DNA of 64,000 nt from Porphyromonas vaginalis. GTDB taxonomy: Bacteria > Bacteroidota > Bacteroidia > Bacteroidales > Porphyromonadaceae. A program made the position numbers and the translations under genes. The notes beneath the pieces were generated by a model. It did no database searches and was not told the DNA's origin. It worked only from the letters and a program-made list of their open reading frames with translations. Each line of letters opens with the position of its first letter. Within the stretch, counting starts at the first letter, position 1. Shown piece after piece: positions 43,106 through 52,658 of this stretch. Where the stretch lies: positions 2,170,001 to 2,234,000 of the forward strand of contig NZ_CATQJU010000001.1 in the NCBI RefSeq assembly GCF_958301595.1, given 5' to 3'.

Positions 43106-43115
43106 CTCTATAGCA

Positions 43116-44552
43116 TTAGAGTAGGTGTGAGGCCAGCTCACTGAGTTCGCTGCGCTCTCCCTTGATCAGGTTAACGTGTGCGAAGAGCGTCTCACCACGC
43201 ATCTTGTCGATCATGTAGGCGAGACCATTGCTCTGGCTGTCTAGATAAGGTGAGTCGATCTGCTCCACGTCACCGCAGAAGATCATCTTCGTCCCCTCAC
43301 CAGCACGCGTGATAATCGTCTTGACCTCGTGAGGAGTCAAGTTTTGCGCCTCATCGACGATCACGATAGCGTCCGCCAGACTACGACCACGCAGATAGGC
43401 TAGAGCCTCGATGATGAGCTTATTGTCCTGCTGGAGCTTCTCCAGCTCAGCCTGCTGCTTGCCGCCCTTAAACTGCGACTTGATCACATTCAGATTGTCA
43501 AAGAGGGGCTGCATATAGGGGCGCACCTTCTCCTGCTCCGTACCAGGCAGAGCACCGAGATCCTTATTGGCGAGAGCCACGATAGGACGTGCCAGCATAA
43601 CCTGTCCATAGCGGTCAGCTTGGTCTAGAGCTGCGGCAAGTGCTAGGAGCGTCTTACCGGTACCGGCCTTGCCCGAGAGTGCCACGAGGAGTACGTTGGG
43701 ATCCATCAGCACGTCAAAGGCAAAAGCCTGCTCCGCATTCCTAGGCGTGATGCCCATGTGAGTGAACTTGTCTACCCGCTGCACCATCGCCTCAAAGGGA
43801 TTGTAGCGCGCCAGCACACTGCTCTGGTCACTCTTGAGGACGAAGCACTCATTGGGTTGTATCTTGCTGCCAAACTCAAACTCGTCAAGTGCTACTCCCT
43901 GCTCATTGTCATAGAGACGATTGATAAGCTCTGCATCGATCCCCTCGAAGACTGGCTGAGCCTCCTCAAAGAGGTCGAAGGTCTGCACCTTATCGTTGAA
44001 GTAATCCTCTACAGGGATGCCGAGCGACTTAGCCTTCATACGGAGGTTTATGTCCTTGCTCACGAGGATCGTCTGCTCTCCTTCGTTTGCCTCAGCAATG
44101 TGTAGCGTAGCGCTCATGATCTTATGGTCTGGGATGTTTTCCCCAAAGGCGTGCGCCACACGCTCATGAGGCTTATTGCCTAGATAGACGTAGAGGCGTC
44201 CTCTCCCCTCTCCTAGGTCAGCGCCATGCTCGAAGAAGTCAGCATCCGTCAGCTCATCAAGTCTGCGAACGAAAGCACGTGCGTTGAAGTTGATCTGATC
44301 GGAGCCTTTCTTAAACTTGTCCAGCTCCTCGAGCACCACGATGGGAAGATAGATGTCATTGTCCTCAAACTTGTCGATGCACTCATAGTCGTGCAGGATG
44401 ACGTTGGTGTCCAGGACAAAGTTCTTGCTGTGCGATACTCTTGTAGCCTTGCCCTTAGCACTGGAGCGGGGCGTCGTCTTGGAGTGACTCTTGTTGGAGG
44501 TTCCCTTTCGCTCTGTAGTAGCAGAGGAGGTCTTCTTTTGAGCTGTTGGCAT
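43116..44552 (-). CDS. PhoH-like protein with N-terminal PIN domain
   Basis: 478 residues from the ATG at 44552; the longer frame to 44636 crosses the promoter and is rejected. After a Lys/Ser/Thr-rich lead (1-45) comes a PIN ribonuclease domain (about 45-190: NFVLDTNVILHDYE, VVLEELDKFK, ILVSKDINLRMKA). The PhoH ATPase follows (about 240-478) with GKAGTGKTLLALAAA, PGTEQEKVRPYMQPL and IVIVDEAQNLTPHE. PIN-PhoH proteins are RNA helicase/nuclease combinations; in cells they are linked to RNA turnover. The acidic residues needed for nuclease activity (D in LDTN, E in LEE, D in KDIN) are visible. Confidence 0.93.
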   Translation of the reverse strand: MPTAQKKTSSATTERKGTSNKSHSKTTPRSSAKGKATRVSHSKNFVLDTNVILHDYECIDKFEDNDIYLPIVVLEELDKFKKGSDQINFNARAFVRRLDELTDADFFEHGADLGEGRGRLYVYLGNKPHERVAHAFGENIPDHKIMSATLHIAEANEGEQTILVSKDINLRMKAKSLGIPVEDYFNDKVQTFDLFEEAQPVFEGIDAELINRLYDNEQGVALDEFEFGSKIQPNECFVLKSDQSSVLARYNPFEAMVQRVDKFTHMGITPRNAEQAFAFDVLMDPNVLLVALSGKAGTGKTLLALAAALDQADRYGQVMLARPIVALANKDLGALPGTEQEKVRPYMQPLFDNLNVIKSQFKGGKQQAELEKLQQDNKLIIEALAYLRGRSLADAIVIVDEAQNLTPHEVKTIITRAGEGTKMIFCGDVEQIDSPYLDSQSNGLAYMIDKMRGETLFAHVNLIKGERSELSELASHLL

Positions 44553-44602
44553 ATTGGTCTGTTTTTCTAGTTCATATTCGCAAGCTTGTATCTTGCTCGT
44601 CC

Positions 44603-44610
44603 CAAAGTTA
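44603..44610 (-). promoter_or_regulatory. -7 element of phoH-like gene
   Basis: Minus-strand TAACTTTG fits TAnnTTTG, 50 bp before the ATG at 44552. A TTTG occurs further upstream but at a short distance (12 bases). Confidence 0.45.
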
Positions 44611-44774
44611 GCTATTTTGCTCCAAACGGCCAGCATCCAGCATCTAGGAGAGGACTACTTTGTCTAGATAAGCGGGTTCTTCCTTAGAGTGCGAGCCTAA
44701 GATGTCGCTGGTTTGAAATATATTTGGTAAGTTTGTACTATCGAATAAGAACCAATCTAGCAACAGAATATTCT

Positions 44775-46526
44775 ATGGCAACTTTATCACCCGAACTAAT
44801 ACAACAAGCACAAGAGCGTGCTAAGCAATGGCTCGCACCCGCCTTCGACAGTGAGACACGTCAGCAAGTAGAGGCTCTCCTCGCCGCTGAGGACAAGACA
44901 CCTCTCGTGGAGGCCTTCTACCAAGTACTAGAGTTTGGCACGGGAGGTCTGCGTGGCATCATGGGAGCCGGCACTAACCGCATGAATAAATACACCGTCG
45001 GCATGGCTACGCAGGGACTGGCCAACTACCTCCTGCAATGCTTCGCTGGCGAAGAGATCTCCGTAGCTATCGGATACGATGGGCGCAACAACAGCCCCTT
45101 CTTCGCTCAGACGACGGCCGACGTACTCACGGCAAACGGCATCAAGGTCTACCTCTACGATGCGCTCCGCCCTACCCCGATGGTTTCCTATGCGATCCGT
45201 CAGCTGGGCTGTAAGAGTGGCGTCATGGTGACCGCCTCGCACAATCCCAAGGAGTACAACGGCTACAAGGTCTTCTGGAGCGATGGTGCACAAATCATCG
45301 CACCGCACGACAAGGCAATCGTCAATGAGGTGAAGAGCATCACAGACATTGCCCAGGTGAAGTGGCAGGGCAATCCAGCGCTCGTCGAGATGATCGGAGC
45401 TGAGATGGACGACCGCTTCATCCACGATGTCTGTACCCTATCGCTCTCGCCTGAGTCGGTGCAGCGTCACAGTGATATGGGGATCGTCTACACACCCATC
45501 CACGGTACTGGCGTGCGTATCGTACCTCGTGCGCTAGAGGCTTTTGGCTTTAAGAATATCATCCATGTGCCGGAGCAAGATGTGATCGATGGCAACTTCC
45601 CAACGGTCGTCTCACCGAATCCCGAGGAGCCGGCAGCTATGAAGCTGGCGATAGAGCGTGCCGAGGCTACGGGTGCTGACCTAGTCCTAGCAAGTGATCC
45701 AGACGGCGACCGCATCGGTGTCGCTGTACGCAACGAGCAGGGCGAGATGCACCTGATCAATGGTAACCAGATCTGCGCCCTCCTGACCTACTATACGATA
45801 GCTCGCCGCAAGGAGCTGGGCGATCTACGTCCCGATGACTTTGTGGTCAAGACGATTGTGACTACGGAGCTAATCCCCGCCATTGCCGAGGACTACGGTG
45901 TAGAGTGCATGGACTGCTACACAGGCTTCAAGTGGATCGCCAATGAGGTCCGCGAGCAGGAGGGCAAGCGTCGCTACATAGGTGGTGGCGAGGAGAGCTA
46001 CGGCTACCTCTGGGAGACTTTCGTACGAGACAAGAGCTCGGTGTCGGCTTGCTCTATCTTTGCAGAGCTGACTGCGTGGGCTTTGGACAAGGGCTTGACC
46101 ATTGATATGCTCCTAGAGAAGATCTACTACGAGCATGGCTACTTCCTCGAGCAGGGCATTAGCGTAGTGCGCAAGGGCATCAAGGGAGCTCAGGAGATTA
46201 GCCAGATGATGGTCGACTACCGCTCCAACCCGATGAAGGAGCTGGCGGGCAGTCCCGTGGTAAAGATACTAGACTATCAGTCGCTCGAGGGTAAGTGCCT
46301 CAAGAGTGGCGAGACCTTCCCGATCAAGATGCCAGCGACCAGCAATGTGCTACAGTACCACACGGCCGACGGGACAGTTCTCTCGATACGTCCCTCAGGC
46401 ACGGAGCCTAAGATCAAGTACTACATCGGTGTCACCTACAAGCGTGGCTCTGGTCCCGCTTGCGACCATCCCGAGCAGCTACTCCGTGACCGCATCAAGG
46501 CAATACGTGAGCAGCTAAGCATCTAA
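44775..46526 (+). CDS. phosphoglucomutase/phosphomannomutase family enzyme
   Basis: Interconverts hexose 1- and 6-phosphates. 583 residues from ATG 44775 (MATLSPELIQQA); the longer frame adds residues from the promoter region. TGGLRGIMGAGTNRMN, the phosphoserine loop TASHNPKEYNGYK, the metal loop DPDGDR, GGGEESYGYL (sugar specificity) and RPSGTEPKIKYY (phosphate binding) appear in order. At this length and with GEESYG it belongs to the phosphoglucomutase-like group (PgcA/PGM2 type) rather than the short PMM/GlmM enzymes. Confidence 0.93.
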   Translation: MATLSPELIQQAQERAKQWLAPAFDSETRQQVEALLAAEDKTPLVEAFYQVLEFGTGGLRGIMGAGTNRMNKYTVGMATQGLANYLLQCFAGEEISVAIGYDGRNNSPFFAQTTADVLTANGIKVYLYDALRPTPMVSYAIRQLGCKSGVMVTASHNPKEYNGYKVFWSDGAQIIAPHDKAIVNEVKSITDIAQVKWQGNPALVEMIGAEMDDRFIHDVCTLSLSPESVQRHSDMGIVYTPIHGTGVRIVPRALEAFGFKNIIHVPEQDVIDGNFPTVVSPNPEEPAAMKLAIERAEATGADLVLASDPDGDRIGVAVRNEQGEMHLINGNQICALLTYYTIARRKELGDLRPDDFVVKTIVTTELIPAIAEDYGVECMDCYTGFKWIANEVREQEGKRRYIGGGEESYGYLWETFVRDKSSVSACSIFAELTAWALDKGLTIDMLLEKIYYEHGYFLEQGISVVRKGIKGAQEISQMMVDYRSNPMKELAGSPVVKILDYQSLEGKCLKSGETFPIKMPATSNVLQYHTADGTVLSIRPSGTEPKIKYYIGVTYKRGSGPACDHPEQLLRDRIKAIREQLSI

Positions 46527-46547
46527 GAGCTGGTACACATTATATAT

Positions 46548-48794
46548 ATGGTTACAGACGATATCTACCAGCTCATCTCTGATCATCAGATCGCCGCAGC
46601 TGTCAAGCTACTAGGTGAGCAGATACAGTCTCATGTGCGTATCCCCGTGGAGCAGCGTGACCGCTACCACTCGGCCAAGCGCATCCTAGAGACGATGCTA
46701 CAATACCTAGAGTCGCCGATACAAGACCCAGAGCTGGAGGCTAACTATAGCTACCTGCTCCGGACGCTCTACGAGGTAACCGATGCTCTGAGAGATAGTG
46801 AGTGGCTGGCTCAATCGCCCCAGTACGAAAAGCAAGCGAACTACTACTCCCTACTGCTGGACAATGGAGGACTCGCAATGGTTGTCGAGCAACTGACGCT
46901 CCAGTCCAACCTGTCTACAGTAGACCGTCCGCGCTACGACGAACTGGTCAAGCGCCTCACGATGGGACTCCTCTATACGCAGGAGTGGAGCGACGAGGTA
47001 GCCTCTGCGCTAGACCAGCTAGACGACTACATACAGCAGGCGGCACTCACAGCTGTCACCCTAGCCTTGCTACGCACGTGGCACTGGGGCAAGCTCTGTT
47101 GGCTACTCGCTAAGCTGATGGAGACACGAGGCGAACAGACGATGGTGCGCATTCGTGCCGTCGTCGGGGTGCTACTCGTCGGCGAACTATACAATAGCCG
47201 TCTAGCACTCTACGAGGAGCAGCTCCCCTACACGCTCCAGCAGATCGGAGAGGCAATCACCCTCGAGGAGTACGACATGATCTGGAGCCACCGCCTCCGC
47301 ATGAAGTACACCCCACAAGTGGTGGAGTATGTGCAGAAGCTCTTCGGACGCTTTAACAGTCCTGAGTTTCAGCAACGCTTTCAGGAGATTATCTCTTCGA
47401 CAGGCGATAGCACCAAGCCAGCCACCTTCGAGAGTGTCTTCGGCGATGAGGAGGAGCTACTACCCCTCGTGGACGATGTACAGGATGGGTACGAAGCTCT
47501 GAAGCGTCTCGTAGCACGAGGCTTCGATGTCAACGCCTTTGCGACTAACTCGCTCCTGCAGGGTCCTTTCTTTGAAGATGAGACGCACTGGCTTATCCCG
47601 TTTGACCTGCAGCACAGTTCGCTAGCGGCCGTGATGGCTCAGTTTAGCAATGAGTACCAGCTCGGCGAGGATCAGATCATGACGCTACTGCGTGAGTCCA
47701 TCTTCCAGCAGGTCGACATAGACTTCTACGGCTCTATCTTTAGGATTAGCCAACTGCCTGGTCAGGTGCTACAAGGCATCTCACAGGGCGTCCTAGCTAT
47801 GGAGAATGTGATCAACCGCACTCCATACATCCGTCCACAGGAGCGGCGAATGCTGGTGGCGGACGACTATACGAAAGCACTGCAAGGGTACATTTGCCAG
47901 TTAGCACGCATCTTCGCCTTTATTGAGGCAAAGGTAGCTGCCAGGACTCCCTTTAAGATGCTCTTTGGTCAGCCTAATCCCTTTGCACAGGTTCAGTCGG
48001 AAAAGCTCTGCGACAAGCATCTTGACCTACTGCGCGCTTACTGCGTTCAGACGAAAGAGTACGCTGGCGAGCAAGCGACGATACAAATGCAGCTGGGACG
48101 CACCTCAGATCCTGAGACTCGAGCCCAGCTCATGTACCGTCTCGCACAGACCTACTACGAGGAGCAGAAGTACATGCAGGCTTACTTCGTCATGCAGCAG
48201 ATCCCTCCGCAGCTACTCTCGGGAGACACGAGTCCCCTCTTTATCGCGCAGATCCTCTACCGCATGGAGCAGCCGATGCTCGCTATCTCACTCCTCGAGC
48301 AGGTACGCCAGCAGGCAGAGCCTGAGCGGCCTTCGCTCGCTATCTTGCGACTACTCGGCGTGCTCTATGTGAAGCTCCGCACTTACGACAAGGCGCTCCC
48401 GCTGCTCTTGCAGTGCGAGTTTGAGGATGAGCACCCCGATACGCTCTATCCGCTCATCGCTTGGTGCCTCATGATGACACAGCGCTGGGATGAGGCAAAG
48501 GCTTACGCCAGTCGCCCCGTCACCTCGTACGATCAGCTGGACAAAAACTCTCTAGAGCTTCACTACAAAGAGTTTGTGCCCCTACTGCCAGTACTTCTTA
48601 CGCTCATCGGTGGAGATCTGCAGAGCACACTACAAGCTCTAGGTAAGCTACTAGCCAACGCTGACGAGCACCAGCAGAAGAAACTTATCTCTGCCTATGG
48701 GGAGTGCGTGTACGACCTGATGCAGCTAGGCGTGCCGAGTCATCTGCTGGTGCTAATACACACCTGGCTCCATCAGCGTGTAAACACTTTCTAA
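46548..48794 (+). CDS. large helical-repeat (TPR-like) hypothetical protein
   Basis: 748 residues, almost entirely alpha-helical and soluble, with Leu-rich pairs of helices suggesting TPR or similar solenoid repeats, clearest near 545-690 (AQLMYRLAQTYYEEQKYMQAY, LAILRLLGVLYVKLRTYDKAL, YPLIAWCLMMTQRWDEAKAY). It starts MVTDDIYQLISDHQIAAAVKLL, a form I associate with conserved Bacteroidales proteins of unknown role. It begins 21 bp after the phosphohexomutase and is followed by pgk, so it is co-transcribed with carbohydrate-metabolism genes; no catalytic motif is visible. Confidence 0.8.
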   Translation: MVTDDIYQLISDHQIAAAVKLLGEQIQSHVRIPVEQRDRYHSAKRILETMLQYLESPIQDPELEANYSYLLRTLYEVTDALRDSEWLAQSPQYEKQANYYSLLLDNGGLAMVVEQLTLQSNLSTVDRPRYDELVKRLTMGLLYTQEWSDEVASALDQLDDYIQQAALTAVTLALLRTWHWGKLCWLLAKLMETRGEQTMVRIRAVVGVLLVGELYNSRLALYEEQLPYTLQQIGEAITLEEYDMIWSHRLRMKYTPQVVEYVQKLFGRFNSPEFQQRFQEIISSTGDSTKPATFESVFGDEEELLPLVDDVQDGYEALKRLVARGFDVNAFATNSLLQGPFFEDETHWLIPFDLQHSSLAAVMAQFSNEYQLGEDQIMTLLRESIFQQVDIDFYGSIFRISQLPGQVLQGISQGVLAMENVINRTPYIRPQERRMLVADDYTKALQGYICQLARIFAFIEAKVAARTPFKMLFGQPNPFAQVQSEKLCDKHLDLLRAYCVQTKEYAGEQATIQMQLGRTSDPETRAQLMYRLAQTYYEEQKYMQAYFVMQQIPPQLLSGDTSPLFIAQILYRMEQPMLAISLLEQVRQQAEPERPSLAILRLLGVLYVKLRTYDKALPLLLQCEFEDEHPDTLYPLIAWCLMMTQRWDEAKAYASRPVTSYDQLDKNSLELHYKEFVPLLPVLLTLIGGDLQSTLQALGKLLANADEHQQKKLISAYGECVYDLMQLGVPSHLLVLIHTWLHQRVNTF

Positions 48795-48829
48795 GTTCAT
48801 TCACACAGACCAAATACATACTTCTATTC

Positions 48830-50101
48830 ATGATAAATATTCATCAGTTCGACTTCTCTGGTCTCCGCGCACTCGTTCGTGTAGACTTCAACGTCCCCTT
48901 TGATGATAAGGGGCAGATCACTGACGACACCCGCATGCGTGCAGCCCTGCCTACGCTACGCAAGATTCTATCCGATGGCGGCAGTGTCATCATCGCTACG
49001 CACCTCGGTCGCCCAAAGGGTCGTGATCCCAAGCTCTCTACCGCACTCATCGTACCGCATCTCAAGGAGCTCACCCACGTACCAGTCATCCACTGCCCCG
49101 TGAGCCGTGGTGCACAGGCACAGGAGATGGCGCAGGCACTCCAGTCGGGCGAGATCCTTGTACTAGAAAACGTCCGCTTCGAGGAGGAAGAGCAAGGCAA
49201 GCTAAACAACCCCGATCAATACACCAACGAGGAGGATCTCAAAGCTGCTAAGGCTGATCTCAAGGAGCGTCAGAAAGCTTACGCCGAGGAGATGGCTACG
49301 CTAGCAGATGTCTACGTCAACGATGCTTTTGGCGCAGCACACCGAGCACACGCTACGACGGCTCTCATCGCTCAGTACTTTGCCGCAGACAAGAAGATGT
49401 TTGGCATGCTCATGCTACAAGAGGTAGAGGCTGTGCAGCGTGTCCTGCATGGTGCTAAGCACCCCTTTACCGCTATCTTAGGAGGTTCTAAAGTCTCCTC
49501 AAAGATCGACATCATCCTCAACCTGATGAACAAGGTGGACAACCTCATCATCGGAGGCGGTATGGCCTACACCTTTGTCAAGGCGCAGGGTGGCGAGATA
49601 GGTCGCTCCCTCTGTGAGGAAGACAAGATCGACGTGGCACGAGACATCATGGAGCGCGCTAAAGCTAAGGGCGTGCGACTCCTCCTACCCGTAGATACGG
49701 TCGCCACGTGTGACTTTGCTAACGATGCCCCTGCCGAGACCTTCCCGACCAATCAGATTCCTGCCGACCGCATGGGTATGGACATCGGCGCTCAGGCTTG
49801 TGCCGACTACCGTGAGGTTATTCTGACTAGCAAGACGATCCTGTGGAATGGTCCTGCGGGAGTCTTTGAGTTTGACAACTTCGCTCGTGGCTCCGAAGCT
49901 ATCGCTCAGGCAGTCGCTGAGGCTACACGACAGGGAGCCTACTCGCTCGTCGGTGGTGGTGACAGTGTCGCCTGCATCAACAAGCTCGGTCTAGGCGACG
50001 AAGTATCTTACGTATCTACTGGTGGCGGTGCGCTCCTAGAGGCTATCGAGGGAAAAGCTCTCCCAGGCATCGTAGCCATCGACCCGAACTATGGCAAGTA
50101 G
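48830..50101 (+). CDS. pgk: phosphoglycerate kinase
   Basis: Makes ATP from 1,3-bisphosphoglycerate in glycolysis. 423 residues from ATG 48830 (MINIHQFDFSGLRALVRVDFNVP); the longer frame lies inside the upstream gene. HLGRPKG, GGSKVSSKI, GGGMAYTF, WNGPAGVFEF and GGGDSVA are the substrate and nucleotide segments. Confidence 0.97.
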   Translation: MINIHQFDFSGLRALVRVDFNVPFDDKGQITDDTRMRAALPTLRKILSDGGSVIIATHLGRPKGRDPKLSTALIVPHLKELTHVPVIHCPVSRGAQAQEMAQALQSGEILVLENVRFEEEEQGKLNNPDQYTNEEDLKAAKADLKERQKAYAEEMATLADVYVNDAFGAAHRAHATTALIAQYFAADKKMFGMLMLQEVEAVQRVLHGAKHPFTAILGGSKVSSKIDIILNLMNKVDNLIIGGGMAYTFVKAQGGEIGRSLCEEDKIDVARDIMERAKAKGVRLLLPVDTVATCDFANDAPAETFPTNQIPADRMGMDIGAQACADYREVILTSKTILWNGPAGVFEFDNFARGSEAIAQAVAEATRQGAYSLVGGGDSVACINKLGLGDEVSYVSTGGGALLEAIEGKALPGIVAIDPNYGK

Positions 50102-50102
50102 T

Positions 50103-50687
50103 ATGAGACAAGACGCATCCGCTACCCCACTCGTCTCGCTCGTTCGTATGACGCGGTGCGACCTCTGCAATGAGACGCACCAGAGCCATCTACCTACGCT
50201 CAGACAGCTCTACGAGGATGCTTTTCCTCATAGTGAGCGTCGCCCGTGGAGTGATCTAGAGCAGCTCATCGGGGAGCAGGGTGCTTATCACTTCTTCCTC
50301 TTAGAGCATCCCGAGCTAGGGGTCGTAGGCTTCGTCACGCTGTGGCACTTTGACGACTTCTACTACGGAGAGCATTTTGCCATCCTGCCACAGCTGCGCA
50401 ACCATCGTCTAGGCGAGCAAACACTGCACACAGTCAAGGAGTACATCGGGCATGAACCCCTTTACTTCGAAGTAGAGCCCGAGACACTCTCCGAGATAGC
50501 TGGGCGACGCATCAACTACTACGAGCGCAACGGCTTTCAGGTGGTCAAGCGGGACTATCTGCAGCCCCCGTATCACCGTGAGGAGCAGGGCGTACCGCTC
50601 TACATCATGTCGTCCGAGCTAGGAGAGAGAGACTTCATCGAGCGGGTCTGCCAGACGCTCGTCGATCGAGTCTACCCGCACTTCTAG
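50103..50687 (+). CDS. GNAT-family acetyltransferase-like protein
   Basis: About 194 residues from the ATG at 50103, one base after the pgk stop codon; an ATG at 50148 is also possible. The acetyltransferase pattern is weak but readable: LRQLYEDAFPHSERRPW near the start, LGVVGFVTLWHF, the AcCoA region FAILPQLRNHRLGEQTLHTVKEY, and RINYYERNGFQVV. Substrate unknown. Its last codons and the following terminator are duplicated, in decayed form, near 54663. Confidence 0.8.
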   Translation: MRQDASATPLVSLVRMTRCDLCNETHQSHLPTLRQLYEDAFPHSERRPWSDLEQLIGEQGAYHFFLLEHPELGVVGFVTLWHFDDFYYGEHFAILPQLRNHRLGEQTLHTVKEYIGHEPLYFEVEPETLSEIAGRRINYYERNGFQVVKRDYLQPPYHREEQGVPLYIMSSELGERDFIERVCQTLVDRVYPHF

Positions 50688-50753
50688 ACAGACACGACAT
50701 CCCCCATCAACGCAAGAGGGGACGGCCACACGAGTTGGTCGTCTCCTCTTTTT
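50679..50753 (+). repeat. direct repeat copy 1 (gene tail plus terminator)
   Basis: 75 bases that begin in the last codons of the GNAT gene (CACTTCTAG) and run through its terminator. Nearly the same 74 bases occur in the same orientation at 54663-54736, so the two-gene ABC exporter lies between the copies. Confidence 0.85.
50715..50753 (+). terminator. Rho-independent terminator of pgk-GNAT transcript
   Basis: GAGGGGACGGCC pairs with GGTCGTCTCCTC (12 positions, with G-T and one weak pair), 9-base loop, followed by TTTTTC. Confidence 0.88.
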
Positions 50754-50770
50754 CTTGTCTCTTTGATACT

Positions 50771-50824
50771 CAGTTCCACCCTTGGAACTGAAAAGTTCCA
50801 AGAGGGGAACTATTTTTGGAACTC
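50771..50824. repeat. 22-bp repeat array, short
   Basis: Unit 1 (50784-50805) is GGAAC-TGAAAA-GTTCC plus AAGAGG. Unit 2 starts at 50806 with GGAACTATTTTTGGAAC, where the second arm is not inverted. A partial arm AGTTCC precedes them. It lies between the terminator and the 3' end of the ABC gene on the other strand. Confidence 0.75.
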
Positions 50825-50924
50825 GTATGTACTACTAAGCCAGCACGATACAAAGAGATCCCAAGTCCGCCCCACAGCTTTCGCCCAAGGGGGGCAGTAC
50901 GAGTTACAGCTAAGTTGACTTCGC

Positions 50925-52655
50925 CTAGCTCTCTACCTGCTGCAGGTCACAAGCGGTGCGGTAGTAGCCTGGCACATCGTACAGTTCGTCAGGCGTGCCA
51001 GAAGCAGCAACCGTGCCCCCAGAGAGTACTACGATGCGGTCCGCATTGCGTATCGTGCGCATACGATGGGCAATGATTAGCACCGTCTTATCCGTCGTAA
51101 GCTGTGAGAGAGCCCGCTGTATATGCGTCTCGCTCTCCGCATCTTGGCTTGCTGTCGCCTCATCGAGGATGATGATCGGAGCATTCTTGAGGATAGCTCG
51201 AGCTATCGATATGCGCTGACGCTCACCGCCAGAGAGGCGACTGCCATTCTCCCCTATCTGCGTCTGGTACCCCTCGGGCAGCCGCGCTACAAAGTCGTCA
51301 CACTGCGCTAGCCGAGCTGCCTCGAGGACCTCGGCATCTGTCGCCTCTTTGCGTCCGACGCGAATGTTTTCCATCACCGTATTATTAAAGAGTACCACAT
51401 CTTGAAAGACGATGGCGTAGTACTTGAGGAGTGTCTCTGGATCGACTGCTGTTAAGTCTTCGCCCCCGAGCGATACAACCCCACTCTGACAGTCCCAGAA
51501 GCGGGAGGCCAGTCGTGCACAGGTACTCTTGCCCCCACCGCTCGGACCGACGAGAGCTGTCACCTGGCCCTGCTTGGCGGTAAAGGAGACATGATTCAGC
51601 ACCTGCGCACCCTCATTGTAGGAAAAGGATACATCCTCAAACGTTAGGTCGACGCTCTTAGGCGCAAAGTCCGTCCGCCCCTCCTGCGTCGGCATATTGT
51701 AGATCTCATTCATACGATCTATCCGCACAGAGGCAAAGAGCGTTACGAGGGCATTCGTCATCAGCATAGTCAGTGGTGTATAGACCGACACAGAGATGAG
51801 CAGGAAGAAGAGGAGGATGCCGAGCGACACCTCTCCCGCTAGGTAAAGGTGGCTCCCCACGATGACCAGCGTCGGGATCGCCAGCTGTAGCAAAGAGCGT
51901 AGTCCATTGACCACGACGAAGCTAGCCAACTCGGTGTTAAAGCTGGTGCGCTCATGACTCGCCAAGACGGCATCCAGCTCTGTCATATAGAGCGTTTCGC
52001 CACCGTATGCCTTGATCGTCTGATGTAGCTGTAGCCCCTCCTCGACCTTTTCGCTCACAGAGAGCTGCGACTTGGAGAGCTTGACGAAGGAGCGCTTTTG
52101 CGAAGCCAGACATCCCCATAGGATCAGAAGCGACACGGGTGCTGCCCAAAAGAGTGCCAAGGCTAACCGCCAATCTAAGAAGGCTAATCCACATCCCGCC
52201 AAGATGAGGACGATAAAGGAAGCTACCATCTGTGGCAGTATATGCGAATATGCGTTTTCAAGAAATGAGACATCAGACATCACACGACTTGTCAGATCGC
52301 TTGCATCGTGACGGTCAAAGAAGGAGAGCGGTAGTCGTCTCATCTTCTCCGCTAGTCGTATGCGCATAGTAGCACTCTCGCTGTAGACGGCGAGGAAGGT
52401 GCTGTTGTACTGTCTGCGAGTGATGAGATACATACCTATTATAGATAAGAGTGCCATCCCTACCAGCCCCCAGAGGGTGAGGTCTCTGCTCTCGCCAAAT
52501 AGCTCCATCATTAGGAGGTAAACGAGCATCACGGGGAGCATGAAGGAGAGGTTTTGCACACCAGTCCAGAGACAAGCCGAGAGGAAGTTGTGCGCTCCTC
52601 TAGGCGAGAGCGCCATCTTGCGCTCCATCCAGTTGATTAGATTTAGATGCTTCAT
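50925..52655 (-). CDS. ABC exporter half-transporter (second of pair)
   Basis: 576-residue inner-membrane protein: six transmembrane helices in the first 310 residues, then an ATPase domain (GPSGGGKST Walker A near 370, LSGGERQR signature, IIILDEATASQD Walker B, IAHRM switch). Both ATPase sites look complete. It lies 3 bp after the other half-transporter gene, so the two probably form a heterodimer. Lipid, siderophore or peptide export are all possible; relatives of such adjacent pairs include siderophore-type transporters. No substrate can be deduced. Confidence 0.92.
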   Translation of the reverse strand: MKHLNLINWMERKMALSPRGAHNFLSACLWTGVQNLSFMLPVMLVYLLMMELFGESRDLTLWGLVGMALLSIIGMYLITRRQYNSTFLAVYSESATMRIRLAEKMRRLPLSFFDRHDASDLTSRVMSDVSFLENAYSHILPQMVASFIVLILAGCGLAFLDWRLALALFWAAPVSLLILWGCLASQKRSFVKLSKSQLSVSEKVEEGLQLHQTIKAYGGETLYMTELDAVLASHERTSFNTELASFVVVNGLRSLLQLAIPTLVIVGSHLYLAGEVSLGILLFFLLISVSVYTPLTMLMTNALVTLFASVRIDRMNEIYNMPTQEGRTDFAPKSVDLTFEDVSFSYNEGAQVLNHVSFTAKQGQVTALVGPSGGGKSTCARLASRFWDCQSGVVSLGGEDLTAVDPETLLKYYAIVFQDVVLFNNTVMENIRVGRKEATDAEVLEAARLAQCDDFVARLPEGYQTQIGENGSRLSGGERQRISIARAILKNAPIIILDEATASQDAESETHIQRALSQLTTDKTVLIIAHRMRTIRNADRIVVLSGGTVAASGTPDELYDVPGYYRTACDLQQVES

Positions 52656-52658
52656 AGC

